Assembly (NCBI GenBank): GCA_965261945.1
Contig: CBDHEF010000002.1
Coordinates: 434,001 to 498,000, forward strand
Length of the DNA: 64,000 bases
Direction of reading: 5' to 3'
Origin: VXOI01 sp965261945
GTDB lineage: Bacteria; Chloroflexota; Dehalococcoidia; Lucifugimonadales; UBA3495
Position numbers and translations under genes: made by a program
The notes under the pieces: generated by a model
The model's input: the letters and a program-made list of their open reading frames with translations, nothing else
The model's database searches: none
Told to the model about the DNA's origin: nothing
Shown: in pieces, positions 47,245 to 56,277 of the stretch
Layout: each line of letters opens with the position of its first letter
Position numbering within the stretch: position 1 is the stretch's first letter

Positions 47245-49980
47245 ATGAATGGCGACCAGATCAGAAACTCCTTCATACGGTATTTCGAGAGCAAGGGGCA
47301 TCAGCACATGCCCTCGGCCTCTCTCATCCCCGCCGGCGACCCCACGTTGCTGTTCACCAGCGCGGGAATGGTGCCATTCAAGCCCTTCTTCATGGGGGAG
47401 CAGACGCCGCCCTCTCGCCGCCTCACCAGCAGCCAGAAGAGCTTCCGCACCACCGACATCGACGAGGTGGGCGACCACAAGCACCTGACTTTCTTCGAGA
47501 TGCTGGGCAACTTCAGCATCGGCGACTACTTCAAGGAAGGGGCCGTCGGATTCGCCTGGGAACTGGTGACCCAGCTTTTCGGCCTCTCGCCAGACCGCCT
47601 ATATGTGACCATCCACCTGGATGACGACGAGGCATTCAGCATCTGGCGGGACCAGATCGGCGTTCCTGTAGAGCGTATCTACCGGTACGGCGACAAGGAC
47701 AATTGGTGGGGGCCCGCCGGAACGGAAGGCCCCACCGGCCCCTGCTCCGAGATTCACTACGACGGTGGCTTGGAGAAGGGCTGCCACGATGGACGTATGG
47801 TCGAAGTAGACGTCCTCACCGCCCAACTGCGCGAAGAGCGCGACGGCGCCACGCCCCGCGAGGTGCCTGGCTGCCACCCCAACTGCGACTGCGAGCGTTT
47901 CGTGGAACTGTGGAACCTGGTGTTCATGCAGTACTACCAGGACCCGGAGCGCAACCGCACGCCCCTGCCCGCCCCCAGCGTGGACACCGGAATGGGCCTG
48001 GAGCGCGCCGCGGTCATACTGCAAGGCAAGAACAACATCTACGAGACCGACCTGTTCACCTCGATCATCGCCCGGGTATGCCAACTGACCGGGCGCGAAT
48101 ACGGGGCCGACGCCGACGCCGACTTCGCTCTGCGCGTGGTTGCCGAACACGCCCGGGCCGCCGCCTTCCTCATCGGCGACGGCGTGGCGCCTGGCAACGA
48201 GGGCCGGGGCTACGTGCTGCGCCGCGTCATCCGCCGCGCCATCCGCTACGGCCGCCGCCTGGGATTGACCGGCCCCTTCCTCGGCGAGGTGGTGGGGGAA
48301 GTGATACCCCGCTTCCAGGAAATCTACACGGAGCTTTCCCAGAACCGGGAATTCATTCTGCGCGTGGTCAATCTGGAGGAGGAGCGGTTCGCCGACGCCT
48401 TTGGCCGTGGCAACGAAATTCTCCTGGATATGATCAGCGCCCAGCGCTCCAACGAAAAGGAGTCGTCCCAGGCAGGCGTTATTTCCGGTAGAGATACCTT
48501 CGTCCTCTATGACACCTACGGCTTCCCACCGGAGTTGACTGACGAGATTGCCCGCGAGCATGGCTTGGGCGTGGATATGGACGGCTTCGAACAGGAAATG
48601 GAGCGTCAACGCGAGCAGTCCCGCGCCGGCCAGCACTTCGAGGGCAACATGGGAATGCTGACCGCCTACGAGAACCTCGGGGCGGGCCGCACCGAGTTCA
48701 CCGGCCACGGCCAGATCGAACAGGAATCGGTGGTTGCGGCTCTACTGGTTGACGGCGCTTCATCGGGCCACGCAACTCAGGGACAACAGGCCGAGGTCGT
48801 AATCAGCCGCACCCCCTTCTACGCCGAGGGCGGGGGGCAGATGGGAGACCGGGGGTACATTCGCGGCCCCAACGGCCTGTTACGTGTGGAAGACACCCAG
48901 TCGCCGGTGGCCGGGCTTATCGTGCAGAAGGGCGTGGTCGAGGAGGGGCATATCGCCGTGGGCGACCACGTGGCGTCCTCCGTTGATGAGGCCCGGCGGA
49001 TGGACTCGTCGCGCAACCACAGCGGCACCCACATCCTCCACGCCGCTCTTCGGGCGACGCTGGGGCCGCACGTCAGGCAGGCGGGGTCGCTGGTGGCCCC
49101 CGAGCGGCTGCGGTTCGACTTCAGCCATGTGGGCCGACTGAACGGCGAAGAACTGCTGGCGGTTCAATCTCTTTCCAACGAGAATGTGCGGGCCAACCTC
49201 TTGGTGTCGGCCCACGAGACCAGCTATGCCGAGGCGGTGCGTCAGGGTGCGCTGGCCTTTTTCGGCGACCGTTACGGCGACGTGGTCCGGGTGGTGACCA
49301 TGGCCGATGGTTCGGATGGCGGCCCGTTCAGCATGGAGGTTTGTGGCGGCACTCACGTTTCCGCCACCGGGCAGGTGGGGACGCTACTGGTGCTGGGCGA
49401 ATCGAGCATCGGCGGCGGGATGCGGCGCATCGAAGCACTCACCGGGCGCGCCGCCGAAGCGCTGTTCGTGGAGCAGTCGGCACAACTGGAGGGAATGTCG
49501 CGCCGGCTGCAAACGCCGGTGGCTGAATTGGAGTCGCGCCTCGACAGCTATATGCAGGAGACCGACGACCTGCGCCGCCGCCTGGCCGCCATGGAACGCT
49601 CGCTGCTACGCTCTGAGGCGGAAGCCCTGTTGCAGCGTGTGGCCGACGTGGACGGCGTCCGGGTGGTGGCTGGGCGCACCTCAGCCAACAACGCTGACGG
49701 TATGCGCGAGATGGGCGACTTCCTGCGGGACAAGCTCTCCAGTTGCGTGATAACGCTGGGAGCATTATCCGAAGGCAGCCCCATACTGGTGGCGATGGTC
49801 ACCCCGGACCTCGTGGAGCGGGGCCTGAACGCCGGCAACATCGCCCGCGACGCCGCCAGGCTGATGGGCGGCGGCGGCGGCGGACGTCCCGAGATGGCCC
49901 AGGCTGGCGGCCGCCAGCCGGAGAAGCTGGACGAGGCCCTCGCAGCCGTCCCAAACTTGGTGCGCTCGGCCTTGTCCTAG
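47245..49980 (+). CDS. alaS: Alanyl-tRNA synthetase
   Basis: Charges tRNA-Ala. Start ATG 47245 (MNGDQIRNSFIRYFESKGHQ) is chosen over the frame to 47116. The 911 residues show motif 2/3 blocks (FFEMLGNFSIGDYFKEGAVGFAWEL, NLVFMQYYQDPERNRTPLPAPSVDTGMGLERAAVILQGKNNIYETDLF), the editing-domain zinc motifs HSGTHILH and CGGTHVSATGQVG, and the C-terminal oligomerisation domain GGGGGGRPEMAQAGGRQPEKL. Ruvx lies 56 bp downstream. Confidence 0.98.
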   Translation: MNGDQIRNSFIRYFESKGHQHMPSASLIPAGDPTLLFTSAGMVPFKPFFMGEQTPPSRRLTSSQKSFRTTDIDEVGDHKHLTFFEMLGNFSIGDYFKEGAVGFAWELVTQLFGLSPDRLYVTIHLDDDEAFSIWRDQIGVPVERIYRYGDKDNWWGPAGTEGPTGPCSEIHYDGGLEKGCHDGRMVEVDVLTAQLREERDGATPREVPGCHPNCDCERFVELWNLVFMQYYQDPERNRTPLPAPSVDTGMGLERAAVILQGKNNIYETDLFTSIIARVCQLTGREYGADADADFALRVVAEHARAAAFLIGDGVAPGNEGRGYVLRRVIRRAIRYGRRLGLTGPFLGEVVGEVIPRFQEIYTELSQNREFILRVVNLEEERFADAFGRGNEILLDMISAQRSNEKESSQAGVISGRDTFVLYDTYGFPPELTDEIAREHGLGVDMDGFEQEMERQREQSRAGQHFEGNMGMLTAYENLGAGRTEFTGHGQIEQESVVAALLVDGASSGHATQGQQAEVVISRTPFYAEGGGQMGDRGYIRGPNGLLRVEDTQSPVAGLIVQKGVVEEGHIAVGDHVASSVDEARRMDSSRNHSGTHILHAALRATLGPHVRQAGSLVAPERLRFDFSHVGRLNGEELLAVQSLSNENVRANLLVSAHETSYAEAVRQGALAFFGDRYGDVVRVVTMADGSDGGPFSMEVCGGTHVSATGQVGTLLVLGESSIGGGMRRIEALTGRAAEALFVEQSAQLEGMSRRLQTPVAELESRLDSYMQETDDLRRRLAAMERSLLRSEAEALLQRVADVDGVRVVAGRTSANNADGMREMGDFLRDKLSSCVITLGALSEGSPILVAMVTPDLVERGLNAGNIARDAARLMGGGGGGRPEMAQAGGRQPEKLDEALAAVPNLVRSALS

Positions 49981-50036
49981 ATGCCGTCTGCTGTCCGCAA
50001 CACCAGTGTTGGCGGGAATCCAGCGCCGCCGGCCCC

Positions 50037-50465
50037 ATGAAGCTGCTGGCGCTGGACGTCGGAGAACGCCGCATCGGGCTGGCGTCAGGGGTCGCCGAGT
50101 TGGGCACGGCTCTGCCCGCCGGGGTCCTGTGGCGCACGCGGCTCGCCCCGGACATCCGCGCCGTGCTGGACGCGGCCGGGCAGCGCCAAACCGATGCCAT
50201 AGTGGTCGGCGTACCCTACCGTCCCGGTGGCGGGGAGAGTCCGCAGACCATGCGGATACTCGGCTTCATTCGCGCCCTTCGGAAGGAAACGCCCCTTCCG
50301 GTTCACGCAGTGGATGAGGCTTTCACCAGCGCCGAGGCCGAGGGCCTGCTGCGAGATGCCGGGATGGAGCCTTCGCGGGACAAGGGCGCTGTGGACGAGG
50401 CCGCCGCAGTGTTGATACTGCGGCGCTTCATGGAATCGGGGACGTTGGAAGAGGGCCGAAATTAG
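50037..50465 (+). CDS. ruvX: Putative pre-16S rRNA nuclease / YqgF-type RuvX
   Basis: A 142-residue RNase H-fold nuclease of the YqgF/RuvX family, involved in 16S rRNA 5' end maturation. MKLLALDVGERRIGLASG has the first Asp, GGESPQTMRILGFIRAL, VHAVDEAFTSAEAEGLL carries the second acid, and DKGAVDEAAAVLILRRFM carries the third. alaS-ruvX order is common in bacteria. Its TAG stop (50463-50465) is formed by the TA of the target plus the first base of MITE 2, so the last residues (GTLEEGRN) may have been cut short. Confidence 0.92.
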   Translation: MKLLALDVGERRIGLASGVAELGTALPAGVLWRTRLAPDIRAVLDAAGQRQTDAIVVGVPYRPGGGESPQTMRILGFIRALRKETPLPVHAVDEAFTSAEAEGLLRDAGMEPSRDKGAVDEAAAVLILRRFMESGTLEEGRN

Positions 50466-50628
50466 GTTCTGTTGACATTTCCCCGTCATTCCCGCGAAAG
50501 CGGGAATCCAGGCACTTCTAACGGGAGAGAACATAACTGGCCTGACAGCGTTCTGGATTCCCGCTTTCGCGGGAATGACGGTATAGGGTTGCCGGGCCGC
50601 TCGATTTCGAAAATGTCAACAGAGCCTA
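50463..50628. mobile_element. MITE 2: TA-flanked element with 16-bp terminal inverted repeats
   Basis: TA GGTTCTGTTGACATTT (50463-50480) and AAATGTCAACAGAGCC TA (50611-50628), one mismatch in 16. The 166-bp length rules out a transposase. The TIR differs from that of MITE 1, but the nested 99-bp element (50483-50581) and TA bounds are shared. It lies between the convergent ruvX and amidohydrolase genes. Confidence 0.82.
50483..50581. repeat. Nested 99-bp palindrome-ended element (copy 2)
   Basis: CCGTCATTCCCGCGAAAGCG at the left and GCGGGAATGACGG at the right, with the inverse CTTTCG loop. Exactly as long as copy 1 inside MITE 1. A truncated third copy (CTGTCATTCCCGCGAAAGCG) is at 51585-51604. 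Confidence 0.87.
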
Positions 50629-50637
50629 GCCGCTTAA

Positions 50638-51402
50638 CTACAGGTAAATTCGCTGGAAGTCCTCCGACAGCAGGGACATCGTATTCATATCCCAGTCGAA
50701 TGTCAGCACGACCGAGCGCTCTGACGTGGCTTCCAGCAGGCGGCGCCCATCCTGGGCCACCACGCTTTCGGCCCCTCGATAGTCCAGTTCGTCCGGCTCG
50801 ACGCCTGTGCGGTTGCAGACCATGATGGGCAACCCGGTCTGGGCCGAGCGGGCTTCCCATTCGCCGTCCGGTCCGCAGCCTCCCGGCCCCCAGGACACCG
50901 GAGAGATCAGTACCTGCGCCCCTTTGCTCACCAGAACTTCGGCCACGTCGTTCTTGTAGGCGTCGGCGCAAATCAGCACTCCTGCCTGAACGCCGTCGCA
51001 GTCCAAAGGACTGATTTTCCAGCCAGCCGTTGACCATGCTTCGGCGCCGCCCAGCGTCTTTATCTTGCGATGGCGTCCGATTATCTGCCCCTCGGCGTTG
51101 ATGGCGAAAACCGTGTTGTACATTCGCCCCGACGCCGGGTCCAGTTCCGGGTGCGACAGAAATACCGTTACTCCAAGTTGCTTGACGAACTCGCAGAACC
51201 CGGTCATCCACTGGTCAGGTTGGGGCTGAATCCAGCCGGTGCCTAGGGTCTTGAGGAACAGGTAGCCGGGAACGCACAGTTCGGGTGTCACAGCCCACTG
51301 CGCCCCCGCTTCGGCAGCAGCGGCCACACCGCGCTTAACCAGCTCCCGGTTGTGCTCGATGTCGCCGGTGACCGGCGCAATGTGCAACAGAGCAATCCGC
51401 AC
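50638..51402 (-). CDS. Carbon-nitrogen hydrolase (nitrilase superfamily)
   Basis: A 254-residue CN-hydrolase. Start GTG 51402 (MRIALLHIAPVTGD) after GGGAGGGTCGT replaces the longer frame to 51459. The catalytic triad is E41 (VTPELCVPGY), K113 (GRHRKIKT) and C145 (GVLICADAYK). The neighbourhood NDVAEVLVSKGAQVLISPVSWGPGG is also typical. The family hydrolyses amides such as omega-amides, N-carbamoyl compounds or nitriles. No substrate is implied by its neighbours. Confidence 0.87.
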   Translation of the reverse strand: MRIALLHIAPVTGDIEHNRELVKRGVAAAAEAGAQWAVTPELCVPGYLFLKTLGTGWIQPQPDQWMTGFCEFVKQLGVTVFLSHPELDPASGRMYNTVFAINAEGQIIGRHRKIKTLGGAEAWSTAGWKISPLDCDGVQAGVLICADAYKNDVAEVLVSKGAQVLISPVSWGPGGCGPDGEWEARSAQTGLPIMVCNRTGVEPDELDYRGAESVVAQDGRRLLEATSERSVVLTFDWDMNTMSLLSEDFQRIYL

Positions 51403-51774
51403 ACGACCCTCCCTTGACGAACCAACCCCGGCAATCTGCAATAAAGTGCCTGATCTCAATTATACCAAAGCCAAATTATACCAAACCCACGCGAGGAGCG
51501 CAGACGGCGCTTGTGAATGACTGCCGGGCCTTCTATTGGGCTATTGAGAAATATCGAATTTCACCCGACCGCCGGAAAACCCCTGTCATTCCCGCGAAAG
51601 CGGAGTGGGGGCGGGGGCGGGAGTGGGGTTGCCCCCTTTGGTGAGGGTACACGGAGAGGGTGTAGAACTGAAATATCCTGATGCGCCTCCATTCACCCCT
51701 TGACGCCTGTTGCGGAGGCAAGCACAATAAATGCAGGCGGAACACAAAAAGCGGCGCGATGCGCCCCCCGCCGT
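51403..51774. other. Intergenic region with repeat fragments
   Basis: No gene seen. It contains a duplicated AAATTATACCAAA-like motif (about 51455-51486), a truncated copy of the 99-bp element end at 51583-51604, and a GTGAGGGTACACGGAGAGGG fragment related to the CCCTCACCC family. Confidence 0.5.
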
Positions 51775-51848
51775 TGCCCCGTGGTGTAGTGGTAGCACGT
51801 CAGCCTTTGGAGCTGAAACCCCTGGTTCGAGCCCAGGCGGGGCAGCCA
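51775..51848 (+). tRNA. tRNA-Gln (TTG anticodon)
   Basis: Acceptor TGCCCCG/CGGGGCA (U1-A72, a tRNA-Gln identity feature), D-stem GTGT/GCAC, anticodon stem TCAGC/GCTGA with loop CTTTGGA (anticodon TTG), T-arm CCTGG TTCGAGC CCAGG, discriminator G, and encoded CCA at 51846-51848. Confidence 0.93.
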
Positions 51849-52008
51849 CCAACAACAGTTGTTACGTCAGCTTGGCCCGTTGCAGTAATCCCTCGGTTCC
51901 GCTTGGCGTCAAGGGGGCGTCGCCGGATAGCAGGGGTGGATTAAGGCTATGCTGAGGGGGACAGGTTGCGCCCGTGTCCCCTGTGTCCGGCTCTTCGAGC
52001 GCCTGCTC

Positions 52009-52677
52009 CTATTTCTTGTTGACCTTCGGCGCCAGCCAGCTCAGGAAGGCGTCTTCGCTGCGGGTCTGCATGAAGAAACGGCCAGGGCCTTCCAGCTTGC
52101 AGACCAGACCCTCGCCGCTCAGCATCGTCGTCTTCCATCCGCCGGAGCGGCCCACGTCGTACTTTACCGACTCGTCGAAGGCGACCATGTGACCGTTGTC
52201 CACGGTATAGCGTTCGCCGGCGCCGAGGTCTATCCGGTGGATTGCGCCATAGGACGAAATGAACAGCAGACCCCGCCCAGAGCAGCGCAACAGGAACAAC
52301 CCCTCGCGGGAGAAAAAGGAACGGGCGCCGCCCCACTGCGAGTCCACTTCGATGTTCATGGTCGCGGCCAGGAAGGAACCGGACTGCACCATGAGCGTCT
52401 CGCCCCGAAGTTCCAGAACTTCAATGTCGCCGGGCAGTGGCGGGGCAATGGTCACTTCGCCCGGATGCTCGGCAGTAAAGGTATTGACAAAGAAGCTCTC
52501 CCCGCCCAGAACCGACCGCCGCAGGCCGCCGAATATGCCTCCCCGGGTGCTGGTATCCATCTTGATGGTGTCCGACATACTGACCATCGCCCCGGTTTCG
52601 GCCTGAAGCTGCTCCCGCTGGTCCATCGTGACTCGGGCCAGCGCGTAGGATGGCCTGTGAAGTATCTCGTAGTCCAT
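52009..52677 (-). CDS. AIM24 family (TIGR00266-like) protein
   Basis: A 222-residue beta-rich protein. It begins MDYEILHRPSYALARVTMDQ and contains QLQAETGAMVSMSDTIKMDTSTRGGIFGGLRRSVLGGESFFVNTF, which is the AIM24/TIGR00266 signature. GGARSFFSREGLFLLRCSGRGLLFISSYGAIHRIDLGAGERYTVDNGHMVAF is the second half. The fold is like cupin/tryptophan RNA-binding attenuation proteins. Function unknown in bacteria. A GGGGACA/TGTCCCC hairpin about 25-60 bp downstream (51954-51982) may be its terminator. Confidence 0.9.
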   Translation of the reverse strand: MDYEILHRPSYALARVTMDQREQLQAETGAMVSMSDTIKMDTSTRGGIFGGLRRSVLGGESFFVNTFTAEHPGEVTIAPPLPGDIEVLELRGETLMVQSGSFLAATMNIEVDSQWGGARSFFSREGLFLLRCSGRGLLFISSYGAIHRIDLGAGERYTVDNGHMVAFDESVKYDVGRSGGWKTTMLSGEGLVCKLEGPGRFFMQTRSEDAFLSWLAPKVNKK

Positions 52678-53188
52678 GACTCCCCTCCCTGGATTCAGGT
52701 ATTCGCCCCGTAACTCAGCCCCCGTAACTCAGCCCCGTAACACAAAGCTGCGGGTATATTCCCTCCCCGAAGCCGGCGTGAGCCACCGCCGGGTGTTGCG
52801 GCGTGTCTGCCCGCCGGGCCAGCCAAGAATAGCGGCGGCGGCGGCGCCTGGGCGGCCTTCCGGGGCAGCGCGGTGGACGCCATGATGCGGCCAGTGTCAG
52901 CCGGAAAGTCATCGCCCGACTACTGGGACAAGATGGCGAACTCGGCCGTTGCCGGGATTTCCAGGATACCGGCTCGCCGGCTTCCTGCATCTTTCGAGTA
53001 TCTCAGGCGGTTGGCCCGAAACGCCGCGACGATCAGTGCGCTAATGACAAGATTCATTCTGCAATGACATATTGCGCAATCATCATACACCCTCAATATC
53101 GTTGCGTGTTTGACCCTCGCCACCGTGCGCAGGTATATTAGGCGGCATAGCGACGGCCCCTCCGGGGGCAGCAAGGGGTGGCTTTCGG
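52678..53188. other. Intergenic region, micro-repeats, no confident gene
   Basis: Three tandem copies of a 13-14 bp unit, CCCCGTAACTCAG, lie at 52706-52740. Short frames exist on both strands (for example minus 53055 MNLVISALIVAAFRANRLRY), but without ribosome site or family resemblance. A weak promoter for the nucleotidyltransferase is TTGACC at 53109 and TATATT at 53134 with a long 19-bp spacer. Confidence 0.45.
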
Positions 53189-53938
53189 ATGTATGCTTTG
53201 ATTCTGGCCGGAGGAAAGGGGGAGCGGTTGCGGCCGCTGACCGACACCCTGCCCAAGCCCATGGCGCCTGTTGCTGGCAAGCCAATCCTGGAGCGCCAAC
53301 TGGGGTGGCTCAAGAATGGCGGCGTCGAGGGTGCAGTATTCCTGGCGGGCTATCGCTGGGAGGCCATTCGCAGCTACTTCGGAGACGGCTCCCGGCACGG
53401 AATGCGCGTGTCCTACAGCGTCGAGAGTTCTCCCCTTGGACGAGGCGGGGCCATCAAGCAGGGCTACCCCCTGGCGCCCCTCGACGATGATCCCGTGGTT
53501 GTCACCAACGGCGACATCATCACCCGGCAGCCGTTGCAGGAGATTGTCGACTTCCACAGGGAATCTCCCGCCCGGCGTCACGGACCGGCGGTCACCCTGC
53601 TGGCAGTGCCCATGGTCAGCCCCTACGGCCTGGTGGACATGGACGATGCGGGCGGTGTGGTGGGATTCCGGGAGAAAGTGGAACTGCCCCACTGGATCAA
53701 CGGCGGGGTATACGTTTTCGACCGCGAGGTGTTCTCCGAATTCCCCGATCTGGGGGACCATGAGGTCGAGACCTTCCCCCGCTTGGCCGAGGAGGGGCGC
53801 ATCGCCGCTTTTCGCACCCGCTCCTTCTGGACCAGCATAGACTCTTTCAAGGACCTGCGGGAAGCCGAGGACTTCCTCAACCGCGAGGGCGCCGCTGCGG
53901 ATACCGAAGCTGCGGTTTCCGGCGCCGGGCAGCCCTGA
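53189..53938 (+). CDS. Sugar-phosphate nucleotidyltransferase (NTP_transferase family)
   Basis: A 249-residue sugar-1-phosphate NTP transferase. MYALILAGGKGERLRPLTDTLPKPMAPVAGKPIL is the canonical nucleotide-binding and catalytic motif (G-x-G-x-R-L..PKP). GAVFLAGYRWEAIRSYFGDG, VVTNGDIIT and WINGGVYVFDREVF follow. The short length and lack of a C-terminal left-handed helix resemble the GDP-mannose or glucose-1-P type used to make an activated sugar. The specific base and sugar are unknown. Start ATG 53189 is supported by GGGGGCAGCAAGGGGTGG upstream. It is not coupled to the next gene, 44 bp away. Confidence 0.88.
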   Translation: MYALILAGGKGERLRPLTDTLPKPMAPVAGKPILERQLGWLKNGGVEGAVFLAGYRWEAIRSYFGDGSRHGMRVSYSVESSPLGRGGAIKQGYPLAPLDDDPVVVTNGDIITRQPLQEIVDFHRESPARRHGPAVTLLAVPMVSPYGLVDMDDAGGVVGFREKVELPHWINGGVYVFDREVFSEFPDLGDHEVETFPRLAEEGRIAAFRTRSFWTSIDSFKDLREAEDFLNREGAAADTEAAVSGAGQP

Positions 53939-53982
53939 ACCAGAGGGGCCGGGGTCAACCGGCGTTCAATCATCGTGGCGGT

Positions 53983-54990
53983 GTGCAGCGAATGGTGCAG
54001 GGCAGGGCTGCCAATCCTCCGTTGAGTTCCCATACGCCGGCCCCCGGGTCGGCGGCTGCGGGCGTGGCTGCCATGGCGGCTGGCGTAAAGGCTAGTGTCG
54101 AGCAGGTGCTGGTGGGCAAAGGGCAAGTCATCGAACTGGCCTTGGCCGCTATTTTGAGTGGGGGGCATGTGCTCATCGAGGATGTGCCGGGCATCGGAAA
54201 GACAACCCTGGCCCGCAGCCTGGCCGAATCCCTTCGTTGCAGCTTTCGGCGCATCCAGTGCACCCCCGACCTGATGCCATCTGACATCACCGGCGTACAT
54301 TTCTACAACCAGATGCTGGGCGAGTTCGAGTTCCGCCCCGGCCCCATTCTGGCCCAGGTAGTGCTGGCTGACGAAATCAACCGCGCCACCCCGCGCACCC
54401 AGTCGGCCCTGCTGGAAGCGATGGCGGAGGGGCAGTTGACTGTTGACGACCGCACCATTCCTTTGCCCGCGCCCTTCCTGCTAATGGCTACCCAGAACCC
54501 CATCGAGATGGAGGGCACCTTTCCGTTGCCCGAGGCGCAATTGGACCGTTTCATGCTGCGCCTTCGCATGGGGTATCCCGATGAAGCGGACGAGGAGCAG
54601 ATGCTCGCCCGGTTCAACACCGCCAACCCCATTGACAGCATGGAGCCCGTGGCTGGCGGGGAGGACATAGTTGAATCCCAGAAGCGGGTGCGGGAAGTTT
54701 ACGTTGACCCCGTGCTCAGTAAATACATTGTCCGGCTGACCCAGGCCACCCGCAGCCACGAGGAGGTGGAGCTTGGGGCCAGCCCGCGGGCCACGCTGGG
54801 GCTGTACCGCTGCTCCCAGGCTTTCGCTGCTATCCGGGGACGGGACTATGTGACGCCCGACGATGTGAAGGTAATCGCTCCCTATGCCCTTCCCCATCGC
54901 ACCATTCTGACGTCGCAGGCCAGGCTGCGGGGACGCATGGCCGAGGACGTGGTGCTGGAGCTTCTGTCGAAGTTGGAGGTCCCCGTCTAG
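53983..54990 (+). CDS. MoxR-type AAA+ ATPase
   Basis: A 335-residue MoxR AAA+ protein. Walker A EDVPGIGKTTLARSLAES, CTPDLMPSDITGVHF, Walker B VVLADEINRATPRTQSALLEAMAEGQLTVD, sensor MATQNPIEMEGTFPLPEAQLDRF and ASPRATLGLYRCSQAFAAIRGRDYVTPDDVKV are all present. MoxR ATPases act as chaperones for the maturation of metal-centre or VWA/DUF58 proteins. The gene is followed by DUF58 and DUF4129 genes, a common arrangement. Start at GTG 53983; ATG 53992 is an alternative and neither has a strong ribosome site. Confidence 0.95.
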   Translation: MQRMVQGRAANPPLSSHTPAPGSAAAGVAAMAAGVKASVEQVLVGKGQVIELALAAILSGGHVLIEDVPGIGKTTLARSLAESLRCSFRRIQCTPDLMPSDITGVHFYNQMLGEFEFRPGPILAQVVLADEINRATPRTQSALLEAMAEGQLTVDDRTIPLPAPFLLMATQNPIEMEGTFPLPEAQLDRFMLRLRMGYPDEADEEQMLARFNTANPIDSMEPVAGGEDIVESQKRVREVYVDPVLSKYIVRLTQATRSHEEVELGASPRATLGLYRCSQAFAAIRGRDYVTPDDVKVIAPYALPHRTILTSQARLRGRMAEDVVLELLSKLEVPV

Positions 54991-55005
54991 GCCGGGGCGA
55001 AAGCC

Positions 55006-56277
55006 GTGCGTCACGAACTGTGGCCGGTAGTCAGCGGGCTGTTGGTGTTTGTCGGCCTGCTGGCCAGCAACGGTCTGCTTCTGGTCGTTGGCTCCCTGGT
55101 GGCCGTGGTGTGGATGGCCGCCCGCGTCTGGGAACGCTACTGTTTCCGCAAAGTCACCTACGAGCGCGGGATGGGCCGCCGCCGCGCCTTCATCGGCGAC
55201 ACAGTGGACTACACCATTGCGCTGAACAACGACAAGCCCCTTCCACTCATCTGGGTGGAAGCGCAGGACTCCTTTCCCGAAGGTCTTGAGCTGCCAGGGG
55301 CCGTGGTGCGGGGCGCGACTATGGAGACCAACCGCCACCACTGCATTACCACTTCCCTCCTGCCGTACCAGCGGGCTACCTGGAAATTCACCATGCGCTG
55401 CCTGCGCCGGGGCTATCACCGTATCGGGCCGGTGCGGATGCGCAGCAGCGACATCTTCGGCTTCGTCTACATGGAGACCCGCTTTGCCCATGTGGATGAA
55501 ATTCTTGTCTATCCGCGCATCATAGATTTGGAGCAACTGCTGACCCCGCCCCAGCATCCCTTCGGCTCGGCGCGGGGACAGATGCCCCTGTATCACGACA
55601 CCAGCCGGGTGAAGGGACAGCGCGACTACCGCCCCGAGGACCCGTTGAAGCACATAGACTGGAAGGCCACGGCGAAGGCCAGGGAGTTGCAGACCAGGGT
55701 GTTTGAGCCGGCAGTGTCGCTCAATATGCTGGTGGTCCTGAATGGCTCGACCAGCGATTACGTGTGGCAAGGCACCAACCGCAGGCTGTTCGAGCGCGCC
55801 ATAACCGCCGCCGCCTCGGCCGCTGCCCTGGCCGACCGCCGCGGTTACAGCTATGGCCTGCTTTCCAATTCCGTTGCCGCCTACTCCGGCAAGTGGCTCA
55901 GTGTTCCGGTTGGCGCCTCGCCCGCCCAGTTGACGCTAACACTGGAGGCGCTGGCGATGGCGGCGCCCTACGTGGTGTCAATGCTGCCGGAGGTGTTCCG
56001 CGCCGAGCGTGACAGGCTGCCCGCCGGGGCAACGGTGCTGTTCGTGACCGGGGCCATAACCAATTCCCTTCACACCCAGTTGTCGGCCATTGCTGAACGA
56101 GGCCACCGGCTCACCGTGCTCTACGCCGGCGACGGACAGCCGCCGGAGCGCATCGGCGAGTTTCCGGTAACCGGCATGGGCCATCTGCTGGACGTTTTGC
56201 CAGAGGCAGAGGAAGACTACGGCAGCGGATCCGAATTCGGCGGCGAGGCGATGAATGGGGCCGACGTGGAGAGCTAG
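55006..56277 (+). CDS. DUF58 domain protein (VWA-like, MoxR partner)
   Basis: A 423-residue membrane protein. Two helices lie at the N-terminus (LVFVGLLASNGLLLVVGSLVAVVWMAA), then a beta-rich region (FIGDTVDYTIALNNDKPLPLIWVEAQDSFPEG) and the DUF58 core GSARGQMPLYHDTSRVKGQRDYRPEDPLKHIDWKATAKARELQTRVFEP, the family signature. A VWA-like domain follows (LNMLVVLNGS). Start GTG 55006 is 15 bp after the MoxR stop. Its 3' end overlaps the DUF4129 gene, so three genes are one transcript. Confidence 0.93.
   Translation: MRHELWPVVSGLLVFVGLLASNGLLLVVGSLVAVVWMAARVWERYCFRKVTYERGMGRRRAFIGDTVDYTIALNNDKPLPLIWVEAQDSFPEGLELPGAVVRGATMETNRHHCITTSLLPYQRATWKFTMRCLRRGYHRIGPVRMRSSDIFGFVYMETRFAHVDEILVYPRIIDLEQLLTPPQHPFGSARGQMPLYHDTSRVKGQRDYRPEDPLKHIDWKATAKARELQTRVFEPAVSLNMLVVLNGSTSDYVWQGTNRRLFERAITAAASAAALADRRGYSYGLLSNSVAAYSGKWLSVPVGASPAQLTLTLEALAMAAPYVVSMLPEVFRAERDRLPAGATVLFVTGAITNSLHTQLSAIAERGHRLTVLYAGDGQPPERIGEFPVTGMGHLLDVLPEAEEDYGSGSEFGGEAMNGADVES

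Noticed and set aside
44430..51604. Palindromic ATTCCCGC repeats as a CRISPR array
   Set aside because: Copies are kilobases apart, lie in inverted pairs, have no regular spacers, and there are no cas genes.
51410..51680. Small gene in the spacer before tRNA-Gln
   Set aside because: Open frames on both strands are made of repeat fragments and show no family or ribosome site.
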